Assembly: GCA_903822595.1 (NCBI GenBank)
Contig: CAIJPS010000036.1
Location: 49,013-113,012, forward strand
Direction of reading: 5' to 3'
Length of the DNA stretch: 64,000 bases
Source of the DNA: an uncultured Chlorobiaceae bacterium
GTDB lineage: Bacteria; Bacteroidota; Chlorobiia; Chlorobiales; Chlorobiaceae
Shown here one piece after another: positions 36,756 to 47,800 of this stretch. Every line of letters starts with the position of its first letter. Positions within the stretch are counted from its first letter, which is position 1. Under the pieces are notes generated by a model, which worked only from the letters and a program-made list of their open reading frames with translations, was not told the DNA's origin and did not search any database. A program made the position numbers and the translations under genes.

Positions 36756-38657
36756 ATGAAAGCTGCTATCGCTCTGTCTCCTGACAATCAGGAAGTGACG
36801 AAACCACTGCTGAAATGGGCTGGTGGCAAGACTCAGCTTTTAAGTGAAATCATCCCCAAAATTCCGAAACACTATTCCCGTTACCTTGAACCCTTTTTCG
36901 GTGGAGGTGCAGTTTTCTTTTCTCTCCGTCCGGAGAACGGTATCATTGCGGACAACAATCCTGAGCTTATCAACCTCTATAGAAGTGTCGCTGATGATGT
37001 TGACGGGGTCATAACACAGCTTCGCCGCTATGAAAATACGGAAGAGACTTTTTATGCTGTAAGGGCGCTCGACTGGAACAAGCTTTCATTCAGTGAGGCC
37101 GCAGCACGGACTATATTTTTAAACAGGACCTGTTACAACGGTCTTTACCGGGTCAATAAATCCGGACAATTCAATGTTCCTTATGGTCGGTACAAGAATC
37201 CCAAAATTATTGATGAATCAGCTCTTTTTTCGGCATCTGTACTTCTGAAAACTACCACAATCATTTGTGGTGATTACAAGAGTGTTTTAAGAGAAAATGC
37301 CCGGAGAGGAGACTTTGTTTTTCTTGATCCTCCCTATTTGCCAATCTCTGATTATTCCGATTTCAAACGCTACACCAAAGAGCAGTTTTATGAAGAAGAT
37401 CACGTTGAACTGGCTGATGAGGTGAAACGCCTGCATGAGTTGGGTTGCCATGTTATTCTCACAAACTCAAATCATCCGATGGTGCATGAGCAGTACCAGC
37501 TCTTTCCCATCGAAGTGGTTCAGACAAAACGCTATATCTCCTGTAATGGCAAAGGGCGAACTGGTGAGGATATTATTGTCACGGTACCACCAAAGCCCGG
37601 TTTCAATTTGCACGTACTTTTGCCGCCGCTCCCTCAGCAGGTCAAGCTCTATCCATCGACCCGGTACATGGGTTCAAAAAACAAGTTGCTCACTGAAATA
37701 TGGGCAGTTGCTTCACAATTCAAGTTTGAAACTGCCATTGACCTGTTTTCTGGTTCCGGAGTGGTGGGATATATGTTCAAGTCCCAGGGCAAAACCGTTG
37801 TAAGCAACGATTACATGGCCATGTCGTTTACGTTTGCCAAAGCAATGATTGAAAATAACGATGTTACGTTACCTCAAAGTGAAGCCTTGGCCTTACTTGA
37901 ACCAACACAATCGAATGATCAATTTGTACAAACCCAATTTCAGGGTTTGTACTATAGTGATGACGATAACGGTTTGATTGATATTATTCGTGCAAATATC
38001 AAGGCAGTGAAAAACCCTTACAAAAGGGCAATTGCCATGGCGGCTTTGATTCGGGCTTGTTTGAAAAAACGGCCACGAGGGATCTTTACTTATGTTGGTC
38101 ATCGCTATGATGATGGGCGAAAAGATCTTCTCATGTCGTTTCAGGCTCAATTTCTTGATGCTGTTGACAGTGTCAATGCTGCGGTGTTTGATAATGGCAG
38201 GTTGAACAAGGCACGCAACGGCGACGCAATGACGCTTCAGAGCCAGGAATCAGGTTTGGTCTATATTGATCCACCCTACTATTCGCCGTTGTCTGACAAT
38301 GAATATGTTCGGCGTTATCATTTTGTTGAAGGTTTGGCTCGTGACTGGCAAGGTGTTGAAATTCAGAACCATACTGTTACCAGGAAATTCAAGTCTTATC
38401 CTACACCATTTTCTTCACGCAACGGAGCCGCAGAAGCATTCGACTTGCTTTTTAAGCGCTTTCGTGACAGTGTGGTTCTTGTATCCTATTCATCCAACAG
38501 TCTGCCTTCCGCAGATGAAATGGTTGCGATTCTTGCAAGACATAAGCCTCATGTCGAGGTTGTGCCGGTCAATTACAAGTACTCTTTCGGTAATCAAGGG
38601 CACAAAGTAGGCAATAACAAGAACGACGTTCAGGAGTATCTTTTTGTTGGATATTGA
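36756..38657 (+). CDS. Fused double D12-class DNA adenine-N6 methyltransferase (type IIS modification)
   Basis: 633 aa from the ATG at 36756 (GGAAG 7 nt upstream). The frame remains open to a TTG at 36624, with another ATG at 36696. Two complete Dam-like modules: the first with KPLLKWAGGKTQLL (about residues 16-29) and DPPYLP (D191), the second with MGSKNKLL (305-312), DLFSGSGVVGY, and DPPYYSP (D505). Each module has the SAM-binding GxK and catalytic DPPY motifs. Two modules allow methylation of both strands of an asymmetric site, as in M.FokI. The AlwI-like endonuclease gene follows 45 bp later, which suggests GGATC or a related sequence as the target. Confidence 0.9.
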   Translation: MKAAIALSPDNQEVTKPLLKWAGGKTQLLSEIIPKIPKHYSRYLEPFFGGGAVFFSLRPENGIIADNNPELINLYRSVADDVDGVITQLRRYENTEETFYAVRALDWNKLSFSEAAARTIFLNRTCYNGLYRVNKSGQFNVPYGRYKNPKIIDESALFSASVLLKTTTIICGDYKSVLRENARRGDFVFLDPPYLPISDYSDFKRYTKEQFYEEDHVELADEVKRLHELGCHVILTNSNHPMVHEQYQLFPIEVVQTKRYISCNGKGRTGEDIIVTVPPKPGFNLHVLLPPLPQQVKLYPSTRYMGSKNKLLTEIWAVASQFKFETAIDLFSGSGVVGYMFKSQGKTVVSNDYMAMSFTFAKAMIENNDVTLPQSEALALLEPTQSNDQFVQTQFQGLYYSDDDNGLIDIIRANIKAVKNPYKRAIAMAALIRACLKKRPRGIFTYVGHRYDDGRKDLLMSFQAQFLDAVDSVNAAVFDNGRLNKARNGDAMTLQSQESGLVYIDPPYYSPLSDNEYVRRYHFVEGLARDWQGVEIQNHTVTRKFKSYPTPFSSRNGAAEAFDLLFKRFRDSVVLVSYSSNSLPSADEMVAILARHKPHVEVVPVNYKYSFGNQGHKVGNNKNDVQEYLFVGY

Positions 38658-38702
38658 GGAGAGTGTTCATTTTTCGACAACCTGTTCAAAAGAGAACATT
38701 GT

Positions 38703-40418
38703 ATGAGGCCATGGCATTTGGGAAATACCACGGTTCGAAGCCCTTTTCGGCTGCGTGACGGACTGGTGGCGTTATCACAATCTTCATTGCAGGGCAACTT
38801 GCGGGGGTCTGAACAGGATATTGCTTTTCGTCAATTGTTGGGTGAACATGGTGTTGTTAAACTTGGTTCCGACGTTACCAATAGCGTAGGACGCAAGTGG
38901 CGTTCATCCCTCGGTAAACTTGGATTTCTTTACCCGGAAGTACCAAAAGTCTCGAATGTTCAGCAAAGCGAAATCGGCCCGGTCGATATGATTACACCAA
39001 ATGGCTGGCGATTGGTTCGTGCCGACACTGTTCCCGCCATGCAGGAGTGTTTTTTGCGTGCACTGGCGGCCTGTTACATACCTTCCCCATTGGAAAACGA
39101 ATACAGTTTTTCAGTGTTCTCACCACTTCGGCACACACTGGCCGTTATGCTTGAACTGGAAAGGCAAACGGGCGAAAGCCGTCTCAATTTTATTGAAATG
39201 GCACTGGTTGTACAACTGACAAGCAGTGACGATCCGATAGATACCGTTGTTTCCCGTGTATTGGCATTACGGGCAAATCGGCTTGCTTCCAATAATAAAC
39301 GTCAGTTTGACAATGAAGAACGAGAAGCTGCGGCAGACTTTCACCACTACAAATCATCAACTTTCAACGATTACGCAGACACCAATCTGCGATATTTAAA
39401 GGCTACCGGACTTGTGCAGAGTAAAGGGCGCGGACTCTCTCTTGTTCCGGAAAAACACTTGTTTATTGAAACGTTGGTGCTGGATACCAGAATTCCCGAT
39501 TCTGACCGCGATTATTTTGTGACTTTGTGCAAAGGGGCAATGTTGCCGACTGATCATCAGGAATCCGCTTTGATTGTTCTTAATGACCTGTTGCGACAGT
39601 TAAACAGGCTCGGTATTCCATTTGATATGGCAGGCAGACCTGTAGAGTCACCTGCTGATATTGCTATCATTCGCCACCAGATAGAATCTTTGTTATCGGA
39701 ACACCACGAAGAAGAGTATGCTGCGCGGCAAGCCATAGAATGGGAAGAAATTGCTGCATACATGGAGCTCATTATCAAACACAGGAACAAGAAAGTTCTT
39801 GCGAATGGCGAGGAGATCGAGGTGCCACATTCCGAAGCTCCAGCCTATTTCGAATGGATTTTGTGGAGAGCATTTCTTGCTATAAACGGCCTTGAGAACA
39901 AACCTTATGAGGCAAGGCGGTTCAAAATCGACCAGGATTTTTTGCCTGTTGGCACTGCTCCAGGTGGCGGCCCGGATTTGATCTTTGAATTTAGTGATTT
40001 CGTTATCGTCGTGGAGGTGACCTTGACAGACTATTCACGACAGGAAGCAGCCGAAGGCGAACCCGTACGTCGCCATGTGGCAGATCTTGTTACCCGGTAT
40101 AATGAGCAATCCGGCAAGCCCGTTTATGGGTTGTTCATTGCAAACCGCATTGATTCCAATACAGCCGAGACTTTTCGTATCGGTATCTGGTTCACACGTA
40201 CGGATGACAAGATGCGGTTAGACATTATTCCCTTTACCCTTGTTCAATTCAAAGAGGTTTTTGAAGCATTATTCGCGTCAGGTCGTATTGATGTCAGTTT
40301 GATTCGTGAGTTGCTCGACCATTGTGGAGCACTGCGTCCACACCATGAAGCCCCGGCATGGAAGCGCGAGATAGAACGGTGTATCAGTCAGAAGATTGCG
40401 ACGTGGAGCCCAGAATAA
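38703..40418 (+). CDS. AlwI-family type II restriction endonuclease
   Basis: 571 aa, similar in length and layout to AlwI-type enzymes. A PD-(D/E)xK-like catalytic site is seen in the C-terminal third: GGGPDLIFEF with D425, then VIVVEVTL with E438 and T440 in place of the usual Lys, preceded by a possible E384 helix. Opening: MRPWHLGNTTVRSPFRLRDG. It is co-directional with the double methylase and probably co-transcribed. AlwI relatives cut outside GGATC; the actual site here is not proved by sequence. Confidence 0.83.
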   Translation: MRPWHLGNTTVRSPFRLRDGLVALSQSSLQGNLRGSEQDIAFRQLLGEHGVVKLGSDVTNSVGRKWRSSLGKLGFLYPEVPKVSNVQQSEIGPVDMITPNGWRLVRADTVPAMQECFLRALAACYIPSPLENEYSFSVFSPLRHTLAVMLELERQTGESRLNFIEMALVVQLTSSDDPIDTVVSRVLALRANRLASNNKRQFDNEEREAAADFHHYKSSTFNDYADTNLRYLKATGLVQSKGRGLSLVPEKHLFIETLVLDTRIPDSDRDYFVTLCKGAMLPTDHQESALIVLNDLLRQLNRLGIPFDMAGRPVESPADIAIIRHQIESLLSEHHEEEYAARQAIEWEEIAAYMELIIKHRNKKVLANGEEIEVPHSEAPAYFEWILWRAFLAINGLENKPYEARRFKIDQDFLPVGTAPGGGPDLIFEFSDFVIVVEVTLTDYSRQEAAEGEPVRRHVADLVTRYNEQSGKPVYGLFIANRIDSNTAETFRIGIWFTRTDDKMRLDIIPFTLVQFKEVFEALFASGRIDVSLIRELLDHCGALRPHHEAPAWKREIERCISQKIATWSPE

Positions 40419-40560
40419 ATGTTACCGTTCTTCATCGCTCCTTTAGTATTACGAAAATAGAAGAAAACAATACCCGCGAAATTCTTATGTTTGTGAACAG
40501 TGAAGGCCGTGCTGTCGTTTATAACCACACAGGCGGGTTCTTTTATTATTTCAGCGTTTC

Positions 40561-41547
40561 ATGCTCAATTCATCAATTGTCATAACCGGGGCTACAGGAT
40601 ATATCGGTTCCCAGGTCGTTCTTGCCTTGCTTTCGCGGTTTTCCGGAGAGATTCGCTGCAAGGTGATTGCCCGGAAAAGCTCCGACTGCTCTTTTCTTGA
40701 GGTGTTGCCGGTTGACATTGTCAGGGCGGATATCCTTGATCCTCTTGCTCTGATTGATGCCTTTCGGGGGGCGGATACCGTCTTTCACTGCGCGGGGCTT
40801 ATTTCCTACACACGGAACACCCGAAATGCACTCTATGAAACCAATGTAGTCGGGACAAGGAATGTTGTCAATGCCTCTATTTATAATAACGTCAGAAGAC
40901 TGGTTTTAACCAGCTCTATTGCTGCAATCGGTGCTTCCGAGGATGGTTCACCAGCCAGTGAGTCCACCACCTTTCAGGAGTGGCAACGCCGGAACGGCTA
41001 TATGGAAGCCAAGCATCTGGCTGAACTTGAGGGGTTGCGCGGGGTGGCCGAGGGGCTCGAAGTGGTGATGGTCAATCCTGGCGTCGTTATCGGCGTTGAT
41101 TGCCGGAACTCTGCGTCACTCAGCTCCTCGAACGAGGTGCTGCGGCTTATCTATCAGGGAAAACTGCCTTTCTTTCCTGCGGGAGGCACCGGTTTTGTCG
41201 ATGTTCGCGATGTGGCTGATGCCCACTTGGCGGCATGGAAAAAGGGGCGCTCAGGGGAGCGTTATGTTGTTGTCGGCAGCAATCTGACCTTCAGGGAGCT
41301 TGTTGCCCGTATTGGCACTCTGGCTGGCAGCAGCAGCGGGCGATCCTTTCTGGTACCGGATGGTATCGGTCTGCTTGCCGGTTTTGGAGGTGAACTCTGG
41401 TCGATGCTTTCAAGCCGTCCTTCGTTTATCAGCCTGGAGAGCATCCGTATCGCCTCAAGGCTTCTTTCCTACACCAGCACCCGCTCAGAGCAGGAACTCG
41501 GTTTGTCTTACCGGGAGCTTGCTGAAACGCTCAAGACTATTCTATAA
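40561..41547 (+). CDS. NAD(P)-dependent epimerase/dehydratase, dihydroflavonol-reductase-like SDR
   Basis: 328 aa. Extended SDR: nucleotide motif TGATGYIGSQVVLALL, VFHCAGLISYTRN, YETNVVGTRNVVNA, SSIAAIG, catalytic Y-x3-K in GYMEAKHLAE, VMVNPGVVIG, and FVDVRDVADAHLAAWKKG. These resemble dihydroflavonol-4-reductase/HpnA-type proteins. The substrate is not known. It precedes recA by 42 bp on the same strand. The 142 bp upstream, after the endonuclease gene, holds no convincing gene. Confidence 0.85.
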   Translation: MLNSSIVITGATGYIGSQVVLALLSRFSGEIRCKVIARKSSDCSFLEVLPVDIVRADILDPLALIDAFRGADTVFHCAGLISYTRNTRNALYETNVVGTRNVVNASIYNNVRRLVLTSSIAAIGASEDGSPASESTTFQEWQRRNGYMEAKHLAELEGLRGVAEGLEVVMVNPGVVIGVDCRNSASLSSSNEVLRLIYQGKLPFFPAGGTGFVDVRDVADAHLAAWKKGRSGERYVVVGSNLTFRELVARIGTLAGSSSGRSFLVPDGIGLLAGFGGELWSMLSSRPSFISLESIRIASRLLSYTSTRSEQELGLSYRELAETLKTIL

Positions 41548-41589
41548 CCTGAAGAGACTCTCTTTCTTCAATTTTTACATGCAGATATT

Positions 41590-42636
41590 ATGGATACTCA
41601 GAAAATTGAAAAAAAGGCCGTTGCGGTTGATCCGGCAAAACTCAAGCAACTGAACCTCGCGGTTGAAGCTCTTGAAAAACAGTTTGGCAAGGGAGCTATC
41701 ATGCGCCTTGGTGATGATTCTGCCGGAATGAAGGTGCAGTCGATTTCAACCGGATCGATGACCCTCGATTTTGCCCTTGGTGTTGGCGGCCTGCCTCGTG
41801 GTCGTGTTACTGAAATTTATGGACCGGAATCTTCCGGAAAAACAACGCTTGCCCTCCATGTTATTGCAGAGGCGCAGAAAGTGGGGGGAATTGCTGCTAT
41901 CGTTGATGCTGAACATGCCTTCGATCCGACCTATGCCCGAAAGCTTGGTGTTGATATCAACGCCCTGCTCATCAGCCAGCCGGAATCGGGCGAGCAGGCT
42001 CTTTCAATTGTGGAGACGCTGGTGAGGAGTAACGCCATTGATGTGGTGGTGGTCGACTCTGTTGCGGCTCTGGTACCTCAGGCTGAGCTTGAAGGTGAGA
42101 TGGGTGACAGTGTGATGGGCCTGCAGGCGCGGCTTATGAGCCAGGCGTTGCGCAAGCTCACCGGTGCCATCTCAAAATCGAGCTGCGTCTGTATTTTTAT
42201 CAACCAGCTTCGCGATAAAATCGGGGTCGTCTATGGCAACCCTGAAACGACAACGGGAGGCAAGGCGCTTAAATTTTATTCGTCGGTGCGTCTCGATATT
42301 CGTAAAATTGCCCAGATCAAGGATGGCGAAGAGATTACCGGCAACCGTACGAGGGTGAAGGTGGTCAAAAACAAGGTTGCTCCTCCCTTCCGCACGGCTG
42401 AGTTCGATATCTTGTACGGAGAGGGTATTTCGGCTATGGGTGAATTGATAGATCTCGCCGTTGAGTTCGGTGTTGTCAAAAAGGCCGGTTCATGGTTCAG
42501 TTATGGTACGGACAAGCTTGGTCAGGGACGTGAAACTGTGAAGAAAGCGTTTCGTGAAGATGCGGCGCTCTACAGCAAGATTCATGCGCAGGTCAAGGAG
42601 CTGATGAGCGGACCAGCAGAGATAATTAACGGGTAG
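41590..42636 (+). CDS. recA: Recombinase A
   Basis: 348 aa, normal size. Walker [10 protein letters not shown], Walker [13 protein letters not shown], loop L1 [19 protein letters not shown] (19 residues), loop L2 region [20 protein letters not shown]. RecA forms the ssDNA filament for homologous recombination and SOS induction. dusB follows 2 bp after the stop codon. No LexA-type box could be assigned confidently upstream. Confidence 0.98.
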   Translation: MDTQKIEKKAVAVDPAKLKQLNLAVEALEKQFGKGAIMRLGDDSAGMKVQSISTGSMTLDFALGVGGLPRGRVTEIYGPESSGKTTLALHVIAEAQKVGGIAAIVDAEHAFDPTYARKLGVDINALLISQPESGEQALSIVETLVRSNAIDVVVVDSVAALVPQAELEGEMGDSVMGLQARLMSQALRKLTGAISKSSCVCIFINQLRDKIGVVYGNPETTTGGKALKFYSSVRLDIRKIAQIKDGEEITGNRTRVKVVKNKVAPPFRTAEFDILYGEGISAMGELIDLAVEFGVVKKAGSWFSYGTDKLGQGRETVKKAFREDAALYSKIHAQVKELMSGPAEIING

Positions 42637-42638
42637 GC

Positions 42639-43682
42639 ATGAAAATAGGAACCATTGAGATTGACCGGCCGGTTATTCTTGCCCCGATGGAGGATGTGAC
42701 CGACAGGGCATTCCGCCAACTCTGCAAGCGTCACGGGGCAGATATTGTCTATACCGAGTTCATCAGCGCCGAAGCGTTGCGCAGGGGAGTTGAAAAATCG
42801 CTCCGCAAGCTGAAGGTCGATGAGGTGGAGCGCCCCTTTGCCATTCAGATTTTTGGCAGCAGCGTTGAGTCGATGGTAGAGGCCGCGGTCATTGCTGAAG
42901 AGTATGGCCCGGACTATCTCGATATTAATTTCGGATGTCCGACCAAAAAGGTTGCCGGAAAGGGCGCAGGCGCGGCGTTGCTCAGGGAGCCGGAGAAGAT
43001 GGCGCAAATTTCCGAGGCGGTTGTCAAGGCGGTTTCCATTCCGGTAACGGCCAAAACAAGAATTGGCTGGGATCTTGAGTCGATTAACATTCTTGATATT
43101 CTGCCCCGGCTTGAGGATGCCGGCATTCAGGCTTTGGCGTTGCATGGTCGTACGCGGAGCCAGATGTACAAGGGGAGGGCGGACTGGAGCTGGATCCGTC
43201 AGGCCAAAGAGCAGGCGCGTATACCGGTTATTGCCAATGGCGACATCTGGTCTGCCGAAGATGCTCTTGCCATGTTTGAAGAGACCGGTGCGGATGGCGT
43301 GATGATTGGCCGGGGTTCCATCGGTAACCCTTTTATTTTTGAGGCAGCCAAAGAGTTGCTGAAAACCGGCAAGCCGATGCCGCCGCCCGATTTTCGTGCA
43401 AGGATTGAGGTTGCCATTGAGCACTTGAGGCTCTCCGTGCAGTTCAAGGGCGAAAAGTATGGTGTGCTTGAGATGCGCCGTCACTATGCCACCTACCTGA
43501 AAGCGCTCCCGATGGTGTCGCGGGCACGCAACAAACTGGTGCGCGAGGATGGCTGGGAGCAGGTTGTTGATATTCTTCTTGCCTACCGCGAGGAGTGCGA
43601 AGGATATGCAAGGGATGGGAAGATTCTTGAGGGAGCTGAATCTCTCAATGACCATTCCGATAAACTTTTACTGAATTATTAA
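42639..43682 (+). CDS. dusB: tRNA-dihydrouridine synthase (DusB type)
   Basis: 347 aa. FMN-dependent TIM barrel that reduces uridine in tRNA. Motifs: ILAPMEDVTDRAFRQLC, the catalytic cysteine in NFGCPTKKVAGKGAGAALL, LHGRTRSQMYKG, VIANGDIWSAEDA, and GRGSIGNPFIF, then the C-terminal helical domain (MRRHYATYLKALP). The start codon lies 2 bp after recA. Confidence 0.93.
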   Translation: MKIGTIEIDRPVILAPMEDVTDRAFRQLCKRHGADIVYTEFISAEALRRGVEKSLRKLKVDEVERPFAIQIFGSSVESMVEAAVIAEEYGPDYLDINFGCPTKKVAGKGAGAALLREPEKMAQISEAVVKAVSIPVTAKTRIGWDLESINILDILPRLEDAGIQALALHGRTRSQMYKGRADWSWIRQAKEQARIPVIANGDIWSAEDALAMFEETGADGVMIGRGSIGNPFIFEAAKELLKTGKPMPPPDFRARIEVAIEHLRLSVQFKGEKYGVLEMRRHYATYLKALPMVSRARNKLVREDGWEQVVDILLAYREECEGYARDGKILEGAESLNDHSDKLLLNY

Positions 43683-43703
43683 GCCAATAATAGATAATAT
43701 TTT

Positions 43704-44729
43704 ATGAGTAGTCTGGATTCCCGCTGCCGGGTGGCGGTACTTGGTGCAACCGGTCTGGTCGGTCGCACGATGATCAAGGTTCTTGAAGAGAGAAATTTTC
43801 CTGTAACCGACCTTGTTCCGCTTGCTTCATCAAGAAGCGCTGGTCAGGTGGTGACCTTCAGGGGTAAAGAGTTCATTATCCGCGAGCCCTCTGCCGAAGC
43901 GTTCGAGGGCGTTGATATCGCCCTTTTTTCCGCAGGTGCGACAGCGAGTAAAGAGTGGGCAGTAGTTGCTGCCGCTGAAGGCGCGGTTGTCATCGACAAT
44001 TCATCGGCATTCCGTATGGAGCCCGATGTGCCTTTGGTTGTGCCTGAGGTCAATCCCGAAGCCATTTTCAGGGCTGACGGCACCCCTGAGCGGATCATTG
44101 CCAATCCCAACTGTTCGACCATTCAGATGGTAGTGGTGCTCAAGCCGCTTCATGACCGTTTTGGCGTCAAAAGGGTGGTCGTTTCGACCTACCAGTCGGT
44201 TACCGGCAAGGGAAAAATTGGACGCGACGCCCTTGAAAGCGAGTTGGCTGGAGAGAGCCAGGAGCAGTTCACCCATTTTCACCAGATCGCCTTCAATGCC
44301 GTGCCGCAGATTGATGCCTTTACCGATAACGGCTACACCAAGGAGGAGATGAAGATGGTCAACGAGACCCGCAAGATCATGGGCGACAAGACGATGAGCA
44401 TCTCTCCCACCACGGTGCGCATCCCGGTCTACGGCGGCCATGGAGAGTCGCTCAATATCGAGCTTGAGCGTGATTTTGATATCGACGAGGTGCGCGAGCT
44501 TCTTCGCACCTCACCCGGCATTATCCTGCAGGATGACCCTTCGGCACGCATCTACCCCATGCCGCTCACCTCCTACGAGCGCGACGAAGTTTTTGCAGGC
44601 AGAATTCGCCGCGACTACTGGCATCCCCAGACCCTCAACATGTGGATCGTTGCCGACAACCTGCGCAAAGGCGCGGCGACCAATGCGGTGCAGATTGCCG
44701 AGGTGATTGTTAATCAGAAGAAAGCGTAA
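43704..44729 (+). CDS. asd: Aspartate-semialdehyde dehydrogenase
   Basis: 341 aa. It reduces aspartyl phosphate to aspartate semialdehyde for Lys/Met/Thr/diaminopimelate synthesis. Motifs: the N-terminal Rossmann AVLGATGLVGRTMIKVLEER, the catalytic cysteine in ANPNCSTIQMV, SVTGKGKIG, VPVYGGHGESLN-type dimer segment (here RIPVYGGHGESLN), and the terminal helix ATNAVQIAEVIVNQKKA. Its last codons and the bases after its stop belong to a diverged direct repeat found again downstream of the histidine kinase. Confidence 0.95.
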   Translation: MSSLDSRCRVAVLGATGLVGRTMIKVLEERNFPVTDLVPLASSRSAGQVVTFRGKEFIIREPSAEAFEGVDIALFSAGATASKEWAVVAAAEGAVVIDNSSAFRMEPDVPLVVPEVNPEAIFRADGTPERIIANPNCSTIQMVVVLKPLHDRFGVKRVVVSTYQSVTGKGKIGRDALESELAGESQEQFTHFHQIAFNAVPQIDAFTDNGYTKEEMKMVNETRKIMGDKTMSISPTTVRIPVYGGHGESLNIELERDFDIDEVRELLRTSPGIILQDDPSARIYPMPLTSYERDEVFAGRIRRDYWHPQTLNMWIVADNLRKGAATNAVQIAEVIVNQKKA

Positions 44730-44781
44730 GTTTCTTCTTGTCATTGAGAGCTATCAGTGCTGTGCTGATGGCTTGTTGATC
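44673..44781 (+). repeat. Direct repeat copy A: end of asd plus remnant of the convergent gene's 3' end
   Basis: The + strand codes for the genuine asd C-terminus (AATNAVQIAEVIVNQKKA, stop 44727-44729). The - strand from 44781 to the stop at 44710-44712 reads DQQAISTALIALNDKKKLTL then SSD-stop. This aligns without gaps with the C-terminus of the gene at 49367-50251 (AVKAVSLALMALYEQKRFTL, FSD-stop), about half the residues identical. It is cut off upstream by a stop. So a fragment of that convergent gene lies directly after asd, 4.6 kb from the intact gene. Confidence 0.8.
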
Positions 44782-44847
44782 GAGTCAGGTTCGGAAACGG
44801 GTGGAACTTTATCATCAGAATGGTCATACATCAAACGATTTATTGAT

Positions 44848-47800
44848 ATGATGGCGGAACACGAGCGAGGCCTCGAAGAGGAGAATCAGCAACTGAAGGC
44901 TTTGTTGCAGGAAAAAGATGCGAAGCTGGCTGATTATGAAAAACAGGTCGAAACTCTGGAGTTTGTCATTACCGGTACCAAGGCTGGTTCCTGGGACTGG
45001 GATATCAGTTCGGGTGGGGTTGCTGTAAACAACCGCTGGGCAGAAATCGCAGGTTATACGAAAGAGGAACTCGAGCCGATCACTATCGAAACCTGGATGA
45101 AGCTGTGCAATCCTGACGATTTGAAGAACTCTGACTCCTTGCTTGAAAGGCATTTCCGCGGGGAGTCCGATTTCTATGAAATCGAGCTCAGGATGCGTCA
45201 CAAGAATGGCGATTGGGTATGGGTGCTCGACCGGGGTATGGTTTTCGAGCGTGACCGGGAGGGGCTTCCGGTTCGCATGGTAGGCACTCATCAAGATATA
45301 ACCAAGAGGAAGCATGCTGAGGAAAGGCTTCGCGAGGAACGAAACCTGTTCATGGGTGGGCCGGTCTCGGTTTTCCGCCTGAAAAACAGTCCTGGATGGC
45401 CTGTACTCGATGTAACAAAGAATTTCGGAACATTGCTTGGCTTCCTGCCAGACGAGCTGACCGGCAATGCTGTCAGTTATAGCGAACTTATTCATCCGGA
45501 CGACAGGGCACGGGTACTGGAGGAAGCTGAAGCGTTTGTTGCAGACAATCGCCGGGAATCGTTCGAGCTGGAGTACCGGCTTCTGGGGAAAGAGGGTTCC
45601 GAAATCAAGGTTTATGATTTCAGGTTCATCCATCGCGATGAAAACGGCGCGGTCTCCCACTACGACTCATTTGTCCTTGATGCGGCTTCTCACGGTGGCA
45701 GTGAACCCTCCCTGTCATACAACCGGAGATTCGAACGCCTTGTCACCACCCTTGCCAACCAGTTTATCAACGTTCCTGTCAGCAGGATCGACGAGATGGT
45801 CAATGTTGGCCTCGAAACCATCGGAAAGTTTGTACAGGCAGATCGGAGTTATATCTTCCAGTACTTCGACCACCAGCGGCTGATGGACAATACCCACGAG
45901 TGGTGTGCCGAGGGTATAGTACCGCAGATTGAGATCTTGCAGCATCTGCCGACCGATCTGTTTTCATGGCTGACCGATAAGATCAACAAGAATGAAACGA
46001 TCATCGTACCGAGAGTATCGGACATGCCGAAGGAAGCTGCTGCGGAAAGGGAGATCCTCGAGCAGCAGGATATCCGATCGCTTATCATCATTCCTCTCGC
46101 TTCCGGTGATCTCCCGTTCGGGTACATCGGCTTCGATGCGGTTACAAAAGAGCGCCCGTGGCCACAGGAGACTGTTTCGGTACTCAAGCTTGCCGGAGGA
46201 ATCATCGCCAACGCCATTCAGAGGAAGCATGTCGAACGCCTGCTCCAGAGCGAACTCGATCTTGCCCTGAAGCTCAGCATCTCCTCGTCCTTCGAGGAGA
46301 TGCTGAAAATCTGTCTGCAGAGCGCGCTTGAAATTTCAGGCATGGATTGCGGCGGGATCTACCTCGTGAACGAAGCCGACAACAGCCTGAGGCTTGCCTA
46401 CTCAGAAGGGCTTTCGGAATCGTTTGTCAGCAAAACAAGTCATTACGGCAGCGATTCCAACCAGATGCGTATCGTCTCTCTGGGTATACCTGTCTATAGC
46501 CGTTATACCGAAATCGATCTCACTACCGGTGAACCGCTCCTGGATGAGGGCCTGAAAGCAATCGCGATTGTTCCTGTCATGAACAAGAATGTTATTGTGG
46601 CATGTTTCAATGTCGCTTCCCATTCGCTTTACCAGGTTCCGGAATTTTCACGCAAGGCCCTCGAGACCGTAGCCTCCCAAATTTCTGCCACCATTGTCCA
46701 GGCAAAACACGAGGAAAAGATAAGCGCGGCGAACAGGAACCTGGATGCACTGTTCAACACCATTGACGACATGCTCTTCATTGTTGGTGTCGACGAGATG
46801 GTCAAGCACACGAACTCTGCTGTGCTTTCCCGACTTGGATATTCACAGGAAGAGGCATATCGGATGCATGTACTTGATTTTCATCCTCCGGCTCAGCGGG
46901 ATGAAGCCAGATGCAATATAGAAGGAATGCTTGCCAGCACTGAAAACGTCTGTCTTGTTCCCCTTATGACGAAAACCGGCTCCCTGATTCCTGTGGAAAC
47001 GATAGTTACCCATGGAACCTGGGACGACAAACCTGTAATTTTCGGCATTTCGAGGGATATAACCGAGCGTTTAAAACATGAGTCGGCTATCAAGGAAAGT
47101 GAAAGAAGGTTCAGGGAGCTAACGGAATTCCTCCCTCTTCCGGCTATAGAGGCTGACATGCATGGCGTGATCAATTACTGCAACAGGCAAGGTCTGGAGT
47201 TGTTCGGATATGATGCCGGGGAAATGCAGAGTCTTTCGATTTACAGGCTGGTTAATCTCTCGGATATTAACCGTTTGAAGAGCGTAATGCAGTCCATAAC
47301 CCTTGAAGGCAAAAGCTTAAGTATCGATATGACGGGGCTCAGGAAGGACGGAACTGAATTTCAGGCGCTGCTCTATGCCGCATCTGTGTTCACAGGAGGT
47401 GTGATCACAGGCGGGCGCGGGGTTATTGTAGACCTCACGGAAATGAAAAAAAATGAGGCCGTGCTTGCAGCATACACCCTGCAGTCGAGGCTGCGCGAAG
47501 AGCTGCGCTCTATCATCGACAATATTCCCGGTGCCGTTTACAGGATGTACGGTGACGGTACGATCAAGTTTTTCAGCAATTCGATCCTTTCGGCTTCAAA
47601 TATCCTGTTCCCCGGCATGACCGGAACGCTGGATGAAGCAATGAGCTCCATCCATCCCGAGGACAGCGAAACAGTTGAGCAGTCCAACAGAGAGCTCATG
47701 AGCAAAAAAAACTCCCTGGTCATCGTGTACCGGATTATTGATGAAAATAATTCAGTCAGATGGATAGAAGACCGGAAAACTTCGACCTTTTCCGACGAGG

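Noticed and set aside
40358..40585. 75-aa + strand open frame bridging the endonuclease end and the SDR start
   Set aside because: It overlaps both genes, has no RBS and no recognisable domain; probably spurious.
42582..43655. 357-codon - strand open frame over dusB
   Set aside because: Antisense shadow of dusB; dusB carries all family motifs on the + strand.
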